Assembly: GCF_014636295.1 (NCBI RefSeq)
Contig: NZ_BMEC01000001.1
Location: forward strand, 372,001 to 436,000
Source: Marivirga lumbricoides
GTDB lineage: Bacteria; Bacteroidota; Bacteroidia; Cytophagales; Cyclobacteriaceae
Length of the DNA stretch: 64,000 bases
Reading direction: 5' to 3'
This document shows positions 1-6,230 of the stretch, piece after piece. The notes beneath the pieces are model-generated. The model was given only the letters and a program-made list of their open reading frames with translations, searched no databases and was not told the DNA's origin. Position 1 is the stretch's first letter. Every line of letters starts with the position of its first letter. The translations under genes were made by a program, and so were the position numbers.

Positions 1-1101
1 TGGTACATCAGAAGAAGTTATGGTTTAATTACTGAAAACGGAAGTGTTTCAAAGAGAGGCTTTGTGATGAGTCACTTTGCAAAATTTGTACGCCCTGGTT
101 TTGTAAGAGTGAGAGCACAGGCAGACCCGACCCCGGGAGTAAGCATAAGTGCCTACAAAGATGGAAACACATTAGTGTTAGTAGCGATTAATCAAAACTC
201 CTCATCACGGAATATTACTTTCAATTTTTCAGGATACAACGTAAGCAATATAACTAAGTGGGAAACAACGGGAACAGTAGGCAATAACATAGCAGAAGTA
301 GGGAATTACGCAGGTGGTTCTACACTAACTAATTCTTTAACAGGATATAGTATTACCACATTTCGGGGAACGATAAATGGTTCCGGAGGAGGCGGTGGTG
401 GCATCAGTGGTTACTACCAATTGCAAAACCGTAACACAGGGCTTTTTCTGGATGGTTTAGGAAGAACTACAGATGGTGCAGCATGTGGACAATACGCTAA
501 TACCTCCAGCGTAAATGCTCAATGGGAAGTGATAGATGTTGGAAATGGCTATTATCAAATTCAAAACCGCGGCACAGGGCTATTCCTTGATGGACTGGGA
601 AGAACAACCAATGGAGATGATGTAGGCCAATATGCCAATACCTCTAATGAGAATTCTCATTGGTCAATTGAACAATATGAGGGTATATACTACCAGGTTC
701 AAAACCGAGTTACAGGACTATTTCTAGATGGATTGGGAAATACTTCAAATGCATCAGCCTGCGGTCAGTGGGCTAATACTACTCACCCCAATTCACAGTG
801 GCAGTTGGTTAGCGTAGCCGCAGCCAGCAGAATCAGTAATGTAGAAAGTGCTTCCAGTCTGGCTAATAAAGATATTGTTATCTATCCTAACCCCGCCTCA
901 ACGGTTCTTAACATAGACATAAATGAATTTGAGGAACCAGTAAAAGCACGTATTTTCAATTCTTCAGGCCAAGTGGTTCTCGTTACAGAACTTCAGGGCA
1001 ATAAAAATGAAATAGCTATTCAAGGAATTAATAAAGGCATTTACTTCCTGGAGCTTGATACACCATCAGGTGTAAATCGCTCGAAGTTAATTATAGAGTA
1101 A
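1..1101 (+). CDS. GH30-type xylanase, C-terminal part, with RICIN-like repeats and T9SS tail (5' truncated)
   Basis: The reading frame is open from base 1, so the gene starts upstream of the window; 366 residues are visible. The first residues (WYIRRSYGLITENG, then KRGFVMSHFAKFVRPG) match the end of the catalytic domain and side beta-sandwich of GH30 glucuronoxylanases. A glycine-rich linker (GSGGGGGG) follows. Next come three repeats of about 45 residues, each with a core of the type YYQ(L/I/V)QNR-TGLFLDGLG and ending near W, as in a RICIN/CBM13-like beta-trefoil that binds sugars. The last 75 or so residues (IYPNPAS, then GIYFLEL) are a type A T9SS sorting domain, so the enzyme is exported and probably surface-anchored. 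The role is inferred to be xylan backbone cleavage, complementing the GH10 locus at 54 kb. The catalytic residues lie outside the window, so GH30 rests on the C-terminal signature only. Confidence 0.8.
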   Translation, partial: WYIRRSYGLITENGSVSKRGFVMSHFAKFVRPGFVRVRAQADPTPGVSISAYKDGNTLVLVAINQNSSSRNITFNFSGYNVSNITKWETTGTVGNNIAEVGNYAGGSTLTNSLTGYSITTFRGTINGSGGGGGGISGYYQLQNRNTGLFLDGLGRTTDGAACGQYANTSSVNAQWEVIDVGNGYYQIQNRGTGLFLDGLGRTTNGDDVGQYANTSNENSHWSIEQYEGIYYQVQNRVTGLFLDGLGNTSNASACGQWANTTHPNSQWQLVSVAAASRISNVESASSLANKDIVIYPNPASTVLNIDINEFEEPVKARIFNSSGQVVLVTELQGNKNEIAIQGINKGIYFLELDTPSGVNRSKLIIE

Positions 1102-1115
1102 ATTAATCATTAATA

Positions 1116-1160
1116 AAATGAAGCCGGATTGCTTAAATAAGTTAGTCTGGCTTCATTTAT
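1116..1160 (+). terminator. Probable terminator of the GH30 gene
   Basis: A perfect 10-bp inverted repeat (AAATGAAGCC at 1116-1125 and GGCTTCATTT at 1149-1158) lies 15 bases past the stop codon. The loop is 23 bases, with a short T-rich tail. Confidence 0.55.
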
Positions 1161-1334
1161 TCTTCATATACTCTAGTTTTCAGCCCTACCAGTCCTTTCC
1201 ATCAACCCACTTTTGAAAGAACAACTCTCGCAGGTATCTAAAGATTGTTCAGCTCACCTAAGTTTCAAATAGCCACTTCACTTACAACTGATGCACTATC
1301 CTGAACAGGATGTTTCAGGATTAAGTAAATTCCT

Positions 1335-1342
1335 TATCTTTG
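1335..1342 (+). promoter_or_regulatory. Bacteroidota -7 promoter element upstream of the PhnA-like gene
   Basis: TATCTTTG is an exact match to the TAnnTTTG -7 consensus used by the primary sigma factor of Bacteroidota. It lies 28 bases before the ATG at 1370, leaving a short 5' UTR. A clear -33 TTTG is not obvious. Confidence 0.6.
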
Positions 1343-1369
1343 CACTTTCATTTTTAAAACCCGCATTTA

Positions 1370-1717
1370 ATGTCAGAATTTCCACCTTGTCCGCAATGTA
1401 ATTCACCTTACACCTACCCTACTGATACTTTATTAATGTGCCCGGAGTGCGGACACGAATGGAGTGCCACTGATGAAAATGAAGGTGGTGGAGATGTTGA
1501 AGGAGCGGTAGTAAAAGATGCTAATGGTAATGTTTTACAGGATGGCGATGCAGTTACCATTATAAAAGACCTTCCGGTAAAAGGAGCACCCAAACCTATA
1601 AAGGCAGGAACAAAAGTAAAAAGTATCCGCCTTGTGGATGGCGATCACAATATCGATTGCAAAATTGATGGATTTGGAGCAATGGCGCTCAAATCAGAAT
1701 TTGTAAAGAAGGCTTAA
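1370..1717 (+). CDS. phnA: PhnA/YjdM family zinc-ribbon protein
   Basis: This 115-residue protein opens with a zinc ribbon, [18 protein letters not shown] followed by PECGHEW, supplying four cysteines as two CxxC pairs. A small beta-rich PhnA domain follows ([25 protein letters not shown] and [17 protein letters not shown]). Length and order match YjdM/PhnA. Despite the old name, the family is not clearly needed for phosphonate use and its biochemical role is uncertain. It is a single-gene unit, with a consensus -7 element at 1335 and a long hairpin over its stop codon. It converges on the DoxX gene. Confidence 0.9.
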   Translation: MSEFPPCPQCNSPYTYPTDTLLMCPECGHEWSATDENEGGGDVEGAVVKDANGNVLQDGDAVTIIKDLPVKGAPKPIKAGTKVKSIRLVDGDHNIDCKIDGFGAMALKSEFVKKA

Positions 1718-1735
1718 AAGCTTCTTTACAAATTC
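1697..1735. terminator. 15-bp perfect hairpin spanning the stop codon of the PhnA-like gene
   Basis: Arms at 1697-1711 and 1721-1735 are exact reverse complements (15 bp) around a 9-base loop that contains the stop codon. It sits between convergent genes and could act in both directions. No strong T-run follows on the plus strand, so an RNA-stabilising role is equally possible. Confidence 0.5.
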
Positions 1736-1743
1736 ATTGAGGT

Positions 1744-2121
1744 TTATCTTATTAAAGGAAGGTATTTCTCACGATTCTCATACATTACCCAAAGGTTGAC
1801 AGCCAGTAATACAACAGCTATGAGAAGTCCTTCAGGAGCATTAAAAATGTGAGTTAACAGAATACCTACCATCACCGGGAAAATAACAATGGCTCCTAAT
1901 GCCCTATACTTTCTTATGATAAAGAGTAAACCTCCTACAATTTCCACAAAGCCTACCAAAGGCATTAGCCAACCGATTTCCATAAAAGCTGCTGTTAAGC
2001 GTAACATATTTTCAGGCATTTCTTCCGGCATTGGCATGTAATTGAAGAATTTATTCAACCCTGAGTTAATAAACATCAGTCCGAACAGCAGACTTACACC
2101 AAATAGAATTTTATTTTTCAT
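1744..2121 (-). CDS. DoxX-like family membrane protein
   Basis: This 125-residue protein has four predicted membrane helices: KILFGVSLLFGLMFINSG, then LMPLVGFVEIVGGLLFII, ALGAIVIFPVMVGILL, and GLLIAVVLLAVNLWVMY. The N-terminal SGLNKFF motif and the overall layout are those of the DoxX/DoxD-like family. Members are small integral membrane proteins of poorly defined redox or respiration-linked function. The gene converges on the PhnA-like gene. No operon partner is visible, and the gene upstream on the same strand is a pseudogene. Confidence 0.85.
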   Translation of the reverse strand: MKNKILFGVSLLFGLMFINSGLNKFFNYMPMPEEMPENMLRLTAAFMEIGWLMPLVGFVEIVGGLLFIIRKYRALGAIVIFPVMVGILLTHIFNAPEGLLIAVVLLAVNLWVMYENREKYLPLIR

Positions 2122-2211
2122 ATATATTGCAATAAATAAATTTTTATTCTTTCAGATTTAACATATTTCCTTCTAAAAAGCAAGTAAAATATTATTCATA
2201 AGAAATAAGAA

Positions 2212-2501
2212 TTATTTCGCAGGCAGAAAATCAATTAAAGGGTCAATAAATTGATCAAACGCTTCAATGTGAGGTAAGTGCCCAACATCAGGGATTTCCA
2301 CCAGCTTACTATTCTTTATTTTCTGCTGCGTTTCTTTTCCTAACTGGTCATAAAGCCCCGTTGCAGCTCTTACTTCAGGAGATACTAGTGGTTTACCGAG
2401 GGCTGTCCTGTCGCGCTTACCAATGATGAGTAAGGTAGGGCATTTACAATACCAATACTAGCGACTAATGCTAAAATGAGGAGCGAGAAGAGTTTCTGCA
2501 T
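2212..2501 (-). pseudogene. Alpha/beta hydrolase remnant: signal peptide joined out of frame to the C-terminus
   Basis: The minus strand starts at 2501 with a clear signal peptide (MQKLFSLLILALVASIGIVNA). It then switches frame near 2450 into an open stretch ending at 2212 that reads LLIIGKRDRTALGKP and later VGHLPHIEAFDQFIDPL. The second part is the typical C-terminal end of an alpha/beta hydrolase: LLIIG-KRD carries the acid-strand region, and VGHLPH carries the catalytic-histidine loop. The nucleophile-elbow region of roughly 200 residues is missing and the two parts are in different frames. A large internal deletion therefore fused the ends and killed the gene. The continuous 70-residue frame at 2385-2597 is only an accident of this junction. 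Confidence 0.7.
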
Positions 2502-2646
2502 GATGAAAAAATTGGTGGTTAAAACGGGAAAAGATGAGAACAGACCCTGGTTACCAGTTATATAAATAATTACAATGTGTTTTTTATTACCTATCATTGC
2601 AATAGAAACTTGTAGATCAATTTTACTATTTAAAATTTTCTAATAC

Positions 2647-3714
2647 ATGAATGCTGAATATTATAACTATGAAAAGTTTTTCGAATTAACACCTGACCTG
2701 CTTTGTATTGCCGGCTTTGATGGTTACTTCAAAAAGGTTAATGCAGCAGTTTCAAGTACCTTAGGTTACTCTCCTGAAGAGCTTTATGCTAAGCCAATTA
2801 ACGCCTTTGTACATCCGGACGATGTGGAAATGACAACCCTTGTAAGAGCTAGTCTCACTTCCTCTGAAACGCTTTTTAACTTTGAAAATAGGTATGTAAC
2901 TAAATCGGGGGACATCATTTGGCTTTCATGGACTTCTCAGCCATCCACAGAAGATGAACTGGTTTTTGCCATTGCTAAAAATATTACTATTAAGAAAAGC
3001 CTTGAAATAATAAAGGATAATGAGCTTGCCAATTTAGTTAAATTGAATAATGCATACAAGCAGCTTTCTTATACAACCTCCCATGACCTAAGATCTCCCC
3101 TAGATAGTCTTTTATCAGTATTTCGCTTGATTGATTTAAATACTATTGAGAATGAAAGAACAGTTGAATTAATTAATCTGTTGAAGTGTGGAGGAGAAAA
3201 ATTGAAATTGAAAATTGACAACTATATAGATGAGCTAAACACCAGTGAAAGCCCTTCCATTGAGATTGAAAATATAGTTATTGAAGAGGTTTTAAAAAAG
3301 GTAATGAATGCTTTACAAACCTTAATACAAAACACGCAAATTTCAATTAAAATAGATTTCTCTGAATTTAGAACCATTTCTTTTAATAGAGAATACCTTA
3401 GTAGCATATTTCTGAATTTGATTAGTAATAGCATTAAATTCAGAAGACAAAGTATTAACCCTTACTTATCCATTTACTCCAGAATGGTGGATAAGAAAAA
3501 ACAATTGGTATTTGAGGATAATGGTTTGGGATTTAATATGGAAGAAGCAAAAGGAAAGATATTTGAGTTGAATCAGACATTCCATAGTAATACCGATAGC
3601 AAAGGCATAGGGTTATATTTGGTGAAAAAGCATATGCAAAGTATGAACGGAACAGTTGAGGTGGAGTCAGAAGAAAATGTAGGCACTAAATTTATCCTTA
3701 CATTATCATCGTGA
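2647..3714 (+). CDS. PAS-domain sensor histidine kinase
   Basis: This 355-residue cytoplasmic kinase has no membrane segment. Residues about 8-118 are a PAS/PAC sensor (FFELTPDLLCIAGFDGYFKKVN, LGYSPEEL, then the PAC strands WLSWTSQPS). A short helix leads to a DHp domain with the phospho-acceptor His146 in TTSHDLRSPLDSL. The HATPase domain follows, with N-box LNLISNSIKF, G1 box EDNGLGFN and G2 box SKGIGLYLVKKHM. All catalytic boxes are intact. No receiver or response regulator is adjacent, so it is an orphan kinase; its ligand cannot be inferred. Confidence 0.92.
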   Translation: MNAEYYNYEKFFELTPDLLCIAGFDGYFKKVNAAVSSTLGYSPEELYAKPINAFVHPDDVEMTTLVRASLTSSETLFNFENRYVTKSGDIIWLSWTSQPSTEDELVFAIAKNITIKKSLEIIKDNELANLVKLNNAYKQLSYTTSHDLRSPLDSLLSVFRLIDLNTIENERTVELINLLKCGGEKLKLKIDNYIDELNTSESPSIEIENIVIEEVLKKVMNALQTLIQNTQISIKIDFSEFRTISFNREYLSSIFLNLISNSIKFRRQSINPYLSIYSRMVDKKKQLVFEDNGLGFNMEEAKGKIFELNQTFHSNTDSKGIGLYLVKKHMQSMNGTVEVESEENVGTKFILTLSS

Positions 3715-4664
3715 ATATCTGAAAACCAAAACCGTACATCCATTTATAATGAAGTAAATCCTTTAAAAGGATGAGATAAACCTGGAAGAATACTAATATT
3801 CATAATCCTAAGAGTAAGAAAATTAGTTGTCATTAATCTGATCCGGATTGAGAATAACTTTCGTGATTATAGAAATAGCACTTCAATAACTGAAAAAAAC
3901 GAGAAAGAGGGATTGCGGTTTTGGGTTAGGGCAAGAAGTAACCTCTTTCATTACCATGATGCAAGCGTCCGCTTGTATCTAATTCATATGGAATCTAAAA
4001 TCAGACACACAACAATGGGCAATCATTTGTTACTGACTTTCAGACACACATCATTGATTCTCGTGCAATTGCCCTAATAGGATTTAATCTCAGCGTCAGC
4101 TGATTAGCTATGCGATAAGTTTATTTTTTTTAAATATCAGCAAATATAGCGGACGCTACATTATTCAAAATCCAAGCGAAACGCTTGAATTAGAAGACGA
4201 GAGATCCACCTGGGCTAAAGTATACTGTTACGTCTCAGAAATTAATAATACCAAATATGAGATACGATATAAACAAGAATGGCGAAACCAAAAAAATAAG
4301 CTTGATGCGACTTTAGTAGAGATAAATCATGTAGAATCTGAATCTCTTTTAAAAAGAGAGGATTTTCAAAGTTTTTTTCCATCTATTTTATCAATTATTA
4401 GAAAAAATCGAAACTGAAAAGTTATTTGATTTTAAATGAATAAACTTTTATTAAAAGTAACTAGAAAATCCTTGAATATTAAACCATTGTAATTTAAATC
4501 CTCTAAATGACTCGAGCAAAATGGTATAAATCTTTATTCATTACACACTATGAAATAATAATTTTATAGAATAAAACGAGGTAATTCTAGCTTATATTGA
4601 TTAATAATTTAAATTACCGGTATTAAAATAGCTTTCTTACTTAACAAGTTATATAATTATATCT
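3715..4664. other. Long gene-poor interval with short palindromic repeats and a possible gene remnant
   Basis: No complete gene is visible in these 950 bases. There are inverted copies of a 10-mer (AGCGTCCGCT near 3965 and AGCGGACGCT near 4148) and a palindrome-like AAGCGAAACGCTT near 4173. A related AAGCGAGACGCTT occurs near 5506, after the PLD gene. The plus strand is open without a start codon from about 4100 to the TGA at 4415-4417 and reads like degraded protein (for example WAKVYCYVSEINNTKYEIRY and KREDFQSFFPSILSII). This may be the tail of a lost gene. I recognise no family. Confidence 0.4.
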
Positions 4665-5471
4665 ATGGCAAAATTTATAACAAGCTCAGAATTAAATTAT
4701 GAATTAGAAAAAATTTTCCGAACAGCTGAGAAGCTAGCTGTAATTATATCCCCCTATATAAAATTACATGCGAAAATAAAAGACGTTTTAAAGTCGCATA
4801 AAAATGATCCTAAGTTTCATTTAGTAATTGTATTTGGGAAAAACGATGATGATTTGGGTAAAAGTATTGCGGCAGAGGATTTAGAATTTTTTAAAGAGTT
4901 TTGCTCAGTTGAAATAAGACATGAACCAAGATTGCATGCTAAATACTATGCAAATGATGATAGCTCAATATTGAGTTCAATGAACCTATATGACTATTCT
5001 TTTAATAACAACATAGAGTTTGGCGTACTCACTTATAGGAATGATGAGGCAAGTTCCCAATTGGATCAGTCCGCATATGATTACTTCGATCAAGTAATTG
5101 AAAATAGTGAGTTACTATATCATAAGGAGCCAGAAATTGAATCAAAAATGTTTGGTCTAAAAACCATACATAAAGACTCACATGTTATTTTAGACATTTT
5201 AGATGAGAGATTCAAAAAAATCCAAAAGGTGGCTACTACCAATAATAATAGAACGGTTACAAAAAAAGGGTATTGTATTAGAACCGGTGCTGAAATTGAA
5301 TTTGATATGAAAATGCCCTTTACAAAAAAAGCATTTGAATCATGGAGCAAGTACTCGGATGAAAAATACAGGGAAAAGTATTGTCATTACTCAGGCGAGG
5401 AGTCTGGAGGGCAGACTAGCTTTAGTAGGCCTGTGTTGAATAAGAACTGGAAGAAGGTTATGGTAAACTAA
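4665..5471 (+). CDS. Phospholipase D-like (single HKD) nuclease-type protein
   Basis: This 268-residue protein carries one PLD catalytic motif, H91-A-K93 followed by D98/D99 and S105-M-N107 (LHAKYY, then SSMNLYD). One HKD motif implies a homodimeric active site, as in bacterial PLD-type nucleases such as Nuc. The C-terminal 65 residues (GYCIRTG, then YREKYCHYSGE) resemble a zinc-knuckle module that I recall from related PLD proteins, but two of the four expected cysteines are Thr207 and Ser243, so metal binding is doubtful. Substrate is unknown; DNA or RNA cleavage is more likely than lipid cleavage. It stands alone between two gene-poor repeat regions. Confidence 0.75.
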   Translation: MAKFITSSELNYELEKIFRTAEKLAVIISPYIKLHAKIKDVLKSHKNDPKFHLVIVFGKNDDDLGKSIAAEDLEFFKEFCSVEIRHEPRLHAKYYANDDSSILSSMNLYDYSFNNNIEFGVLTYRNDEASSQLDQSAYDYFDQVIENSELLYHKEPEIESKMFGLKTIHKDSHVILDILDERFKKIQKVATTNNNRTVTKKGYCIRTGAEIEFDMKMPFTKKAFESWSKYSDEKYREKYCHYSGEESGGQTSFSRPVLNKNWKKVMVN

Positions 5472-5499
5472 TTAAAAAAGGACTTTAACTACTTGGCTC

Positions 5500-5530
5500 A
5501 AATCCAAGCGAGACGCTTGAATTATTGAGA
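5500..5530. repeat. Short palindromic repeat related to one at 4170
   Basis: CCAAGCGAGACGCTTGAATTA near 5504 matches CCAAGCGAAACGCTTGAATTA near 4170 at all but one position. Both centre on AAGCG-CGCTT arms. It lies between the PLD gene and the tRNA fragment. Function is unknown; it may be a dispersed palindromic element. Confidence 0.45.
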
Positions 5531-5569
5531 TAGACTTCTCTTCCTCAAAATATTTTATTGCCATAAAAC

Positions 5570-5600
5570 AAAAAAGCACCTCCGTTATGAAGGTGCTTTT
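5570..5600 (-). terminator. Intrinsic terminator after the tRNA fragment
   Basis: On the minus strand a perfect 10-bp stem (arms 5572-5581 and 5591-5600) with a 9-base loop is followed by six T residues. It directly follows the displaced tRNA 3' end and probably is the original terminator of the tRNA unit. Confidence 0.8.
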
Positions 5601-5618
5601 AGAAAGTGGGCCCACCTG

Positions 5619-5636
5619 CCCCGATAGCTATCGGGG
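5619..5636. repeat. 18-bp perfect palindrome inside the T arm of the tRNA fragment
   Basis: CCCCGATAGCTATCGGGG is its own reverse complement. It differs from the palindrome at 5655-5672 only in the central bases, so the two are members of one small palindrome family. Confidence 0.9.
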
Positions 5637-5654
5637 CGAACCAGGGACCCCTTG

Positions 5655-5672
5655 CCCCGAAAGCTTTCGGGG
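5655..5672. repeat. 18-bp perfect palindrome inside the anticodon arm of the tRNA fragment
   Basis: CCCCGAAAGCTTTCGGGG is its own reverse complement. It replaces the anticodon loop bases of the tRNA copy and keeps the flanking stem arms (CTTGA and CAAG on the minus strand) paired. Confidence 0.9.
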
Positions 5673-5675
5673 GAG

Positions 5676-5975
5676 TCAAGCGCTTTTGTATTTCATTAAT
5701 AGTTTCTCAGTTATATCAGGATACTGTAGTAGATTTCGGATATAGGTTTTTGATTTCATCCTTTTGATATGCAACTCTATTTTTCTGGCTTGAGAGTAGT
5801 TCTCACATTGAATCGAGTAGAATAACTTCCAGTCATCTGCTTTCTGGGTAAAGTTCGATTCACTATATTTCTTCTCCAAATGATTTTTTAAACGCTCATC
5901 AACAGACAAAGTAGTAAGACCAGTGTAAAACCGATCCAATTTTTCTGAAAATAGTATATAGACGAAAGTTTTCAT
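5676..5975 (-). CDS. GIY-YIG nuclease family protein (tRNA-linked copy 1)
   Basis: This 99-residue single-domain protein of the UvrC/Intron-type GIY-YIG superfamily is close in size to the UPF0213 group. The key motif is V5-Y6-I7 then Y17-T-G19, with Arg28 (DERLKNH) and the metal-binding Glu67 (ARKIELHIKR). A lone nuclease core has no DNA-binding extension. The start at 5975 lies only 5 bases past the T-run of the tRNA terminator, and the stop TGA is inside the duplicated tRNA fragment. The gene is therefore exactly boxed by tRNA-derived sequence. Function is not known for this family; a homing-like role is an inference from its position. A second such gene in the same arrangement is at 61659-61913. 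Confidence 0.88.
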   Translation of the reverse strand: MKTFVYILFSEKLDRFYTGLTTLSVDERLKNHLEKKYSESNFTQKADDWKLFYSIQCENYSQARKIELHIKRMKSKTYIRNLLQYPDITEKLLMKYKSA

Positions 5976-5980
5976 TTAAT

Positions 5981-6010
5981 AAAAAACCTCAGCATTTCTA
6001 CTGAGGTTTC
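5981..6010 (-). terminator. Intrinsic terminator between the CAU tRNA and the GIY-YIG gene
   Basis: On the minus strand a 9-bp stem (arms 5984-5992 and 6002-6010) with a 9-base loop is followed by TTTTTT. It starts 7 bases beyond the tRNA 3' end and ends 5 bases before the GIY-YIG start codon. Confidence 0.85.
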
Positions 6011-6017
6011 TATTTGT

Positions 6018-6091
6018 GGGCCCACCTGGGCTCGAACCAGGGACCCCTTGATTATGAGTCAAGTGCTCTAACCAGCTGAGCTATAGGCCCT
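6018..6091 (-). tRNA. tRNA with CAU anticodon (Met, or Ile2 if lysidine-modified)
   Basis: A 74-base cloverleaf without encoded CCA. The acceptor is GGGCCTA with TGGGCCC (one G-T pair). The D arm begins GCTC. The anticodon stem is CTTGA/TCAAG around loop CTCATAA, and the T arm is CCTGG/CCAGG around TTCGAGC. The anticodon is CAT. The sequence cannot by itself separate elongator Met from the Ile2 tRNA whose C34 becomes lysidine. Initiator Met is unlikely because the anticodon stem lacks the three G-C pairs. It is followed by a terminator and the GIY-YIG gene. Confidence 0.93.
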
Positions 6092-6230
6092 TAAAGAAGT
6101 TATTAACTAACTGTCTTTATTTGGGATTGCAATGTTAAAGATTTACGCTCAAATGAGCAAAGGTTATTGATAAAATAAACTATTTTTTTTCAACTGTCTC
6201 CCTCTTCCAAATGATTTATCAGGTAGGCAC

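Larger units (their letters stand above)
5607..5680 (-). pseudogene. Partial copy (3' part) of the CAU tRNA with two palindrome replacements
   Basis: In the same orientation as the intact tRNA at 6018-6091, this stretch repeats its discriminator base, 3' acceptor strand, T arm and anticodon arm. The D arm and 5' acceptor strand are absent. The match is exact except for one base at the edge (GCG for GCA next to the anticodon arm) and two spots. The T-loop segment GGCT (plus strand) is replaced by the 18-base perfect palindrome CCCCGATAGCTATCGGGG at 5619-5636. The anticodon-loop segment ATTAT is replaced by CCCCGAAAGCTTTCGGGG at 5655-5672. Both replacements lengthen existing stems. It overlaps the end of the GIY-YIG gene by 5 bases. 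It cannot be a working tRNA. Confidence 0.85.

Noticed and set aside
2385-2597. 70-residue open frame as a real gene
   Set aside because: It joins a non-signal leader, a signal peptide and an out-of-frame stretch of a hydrolase C-terminus; it is the junction of a pseudogene.
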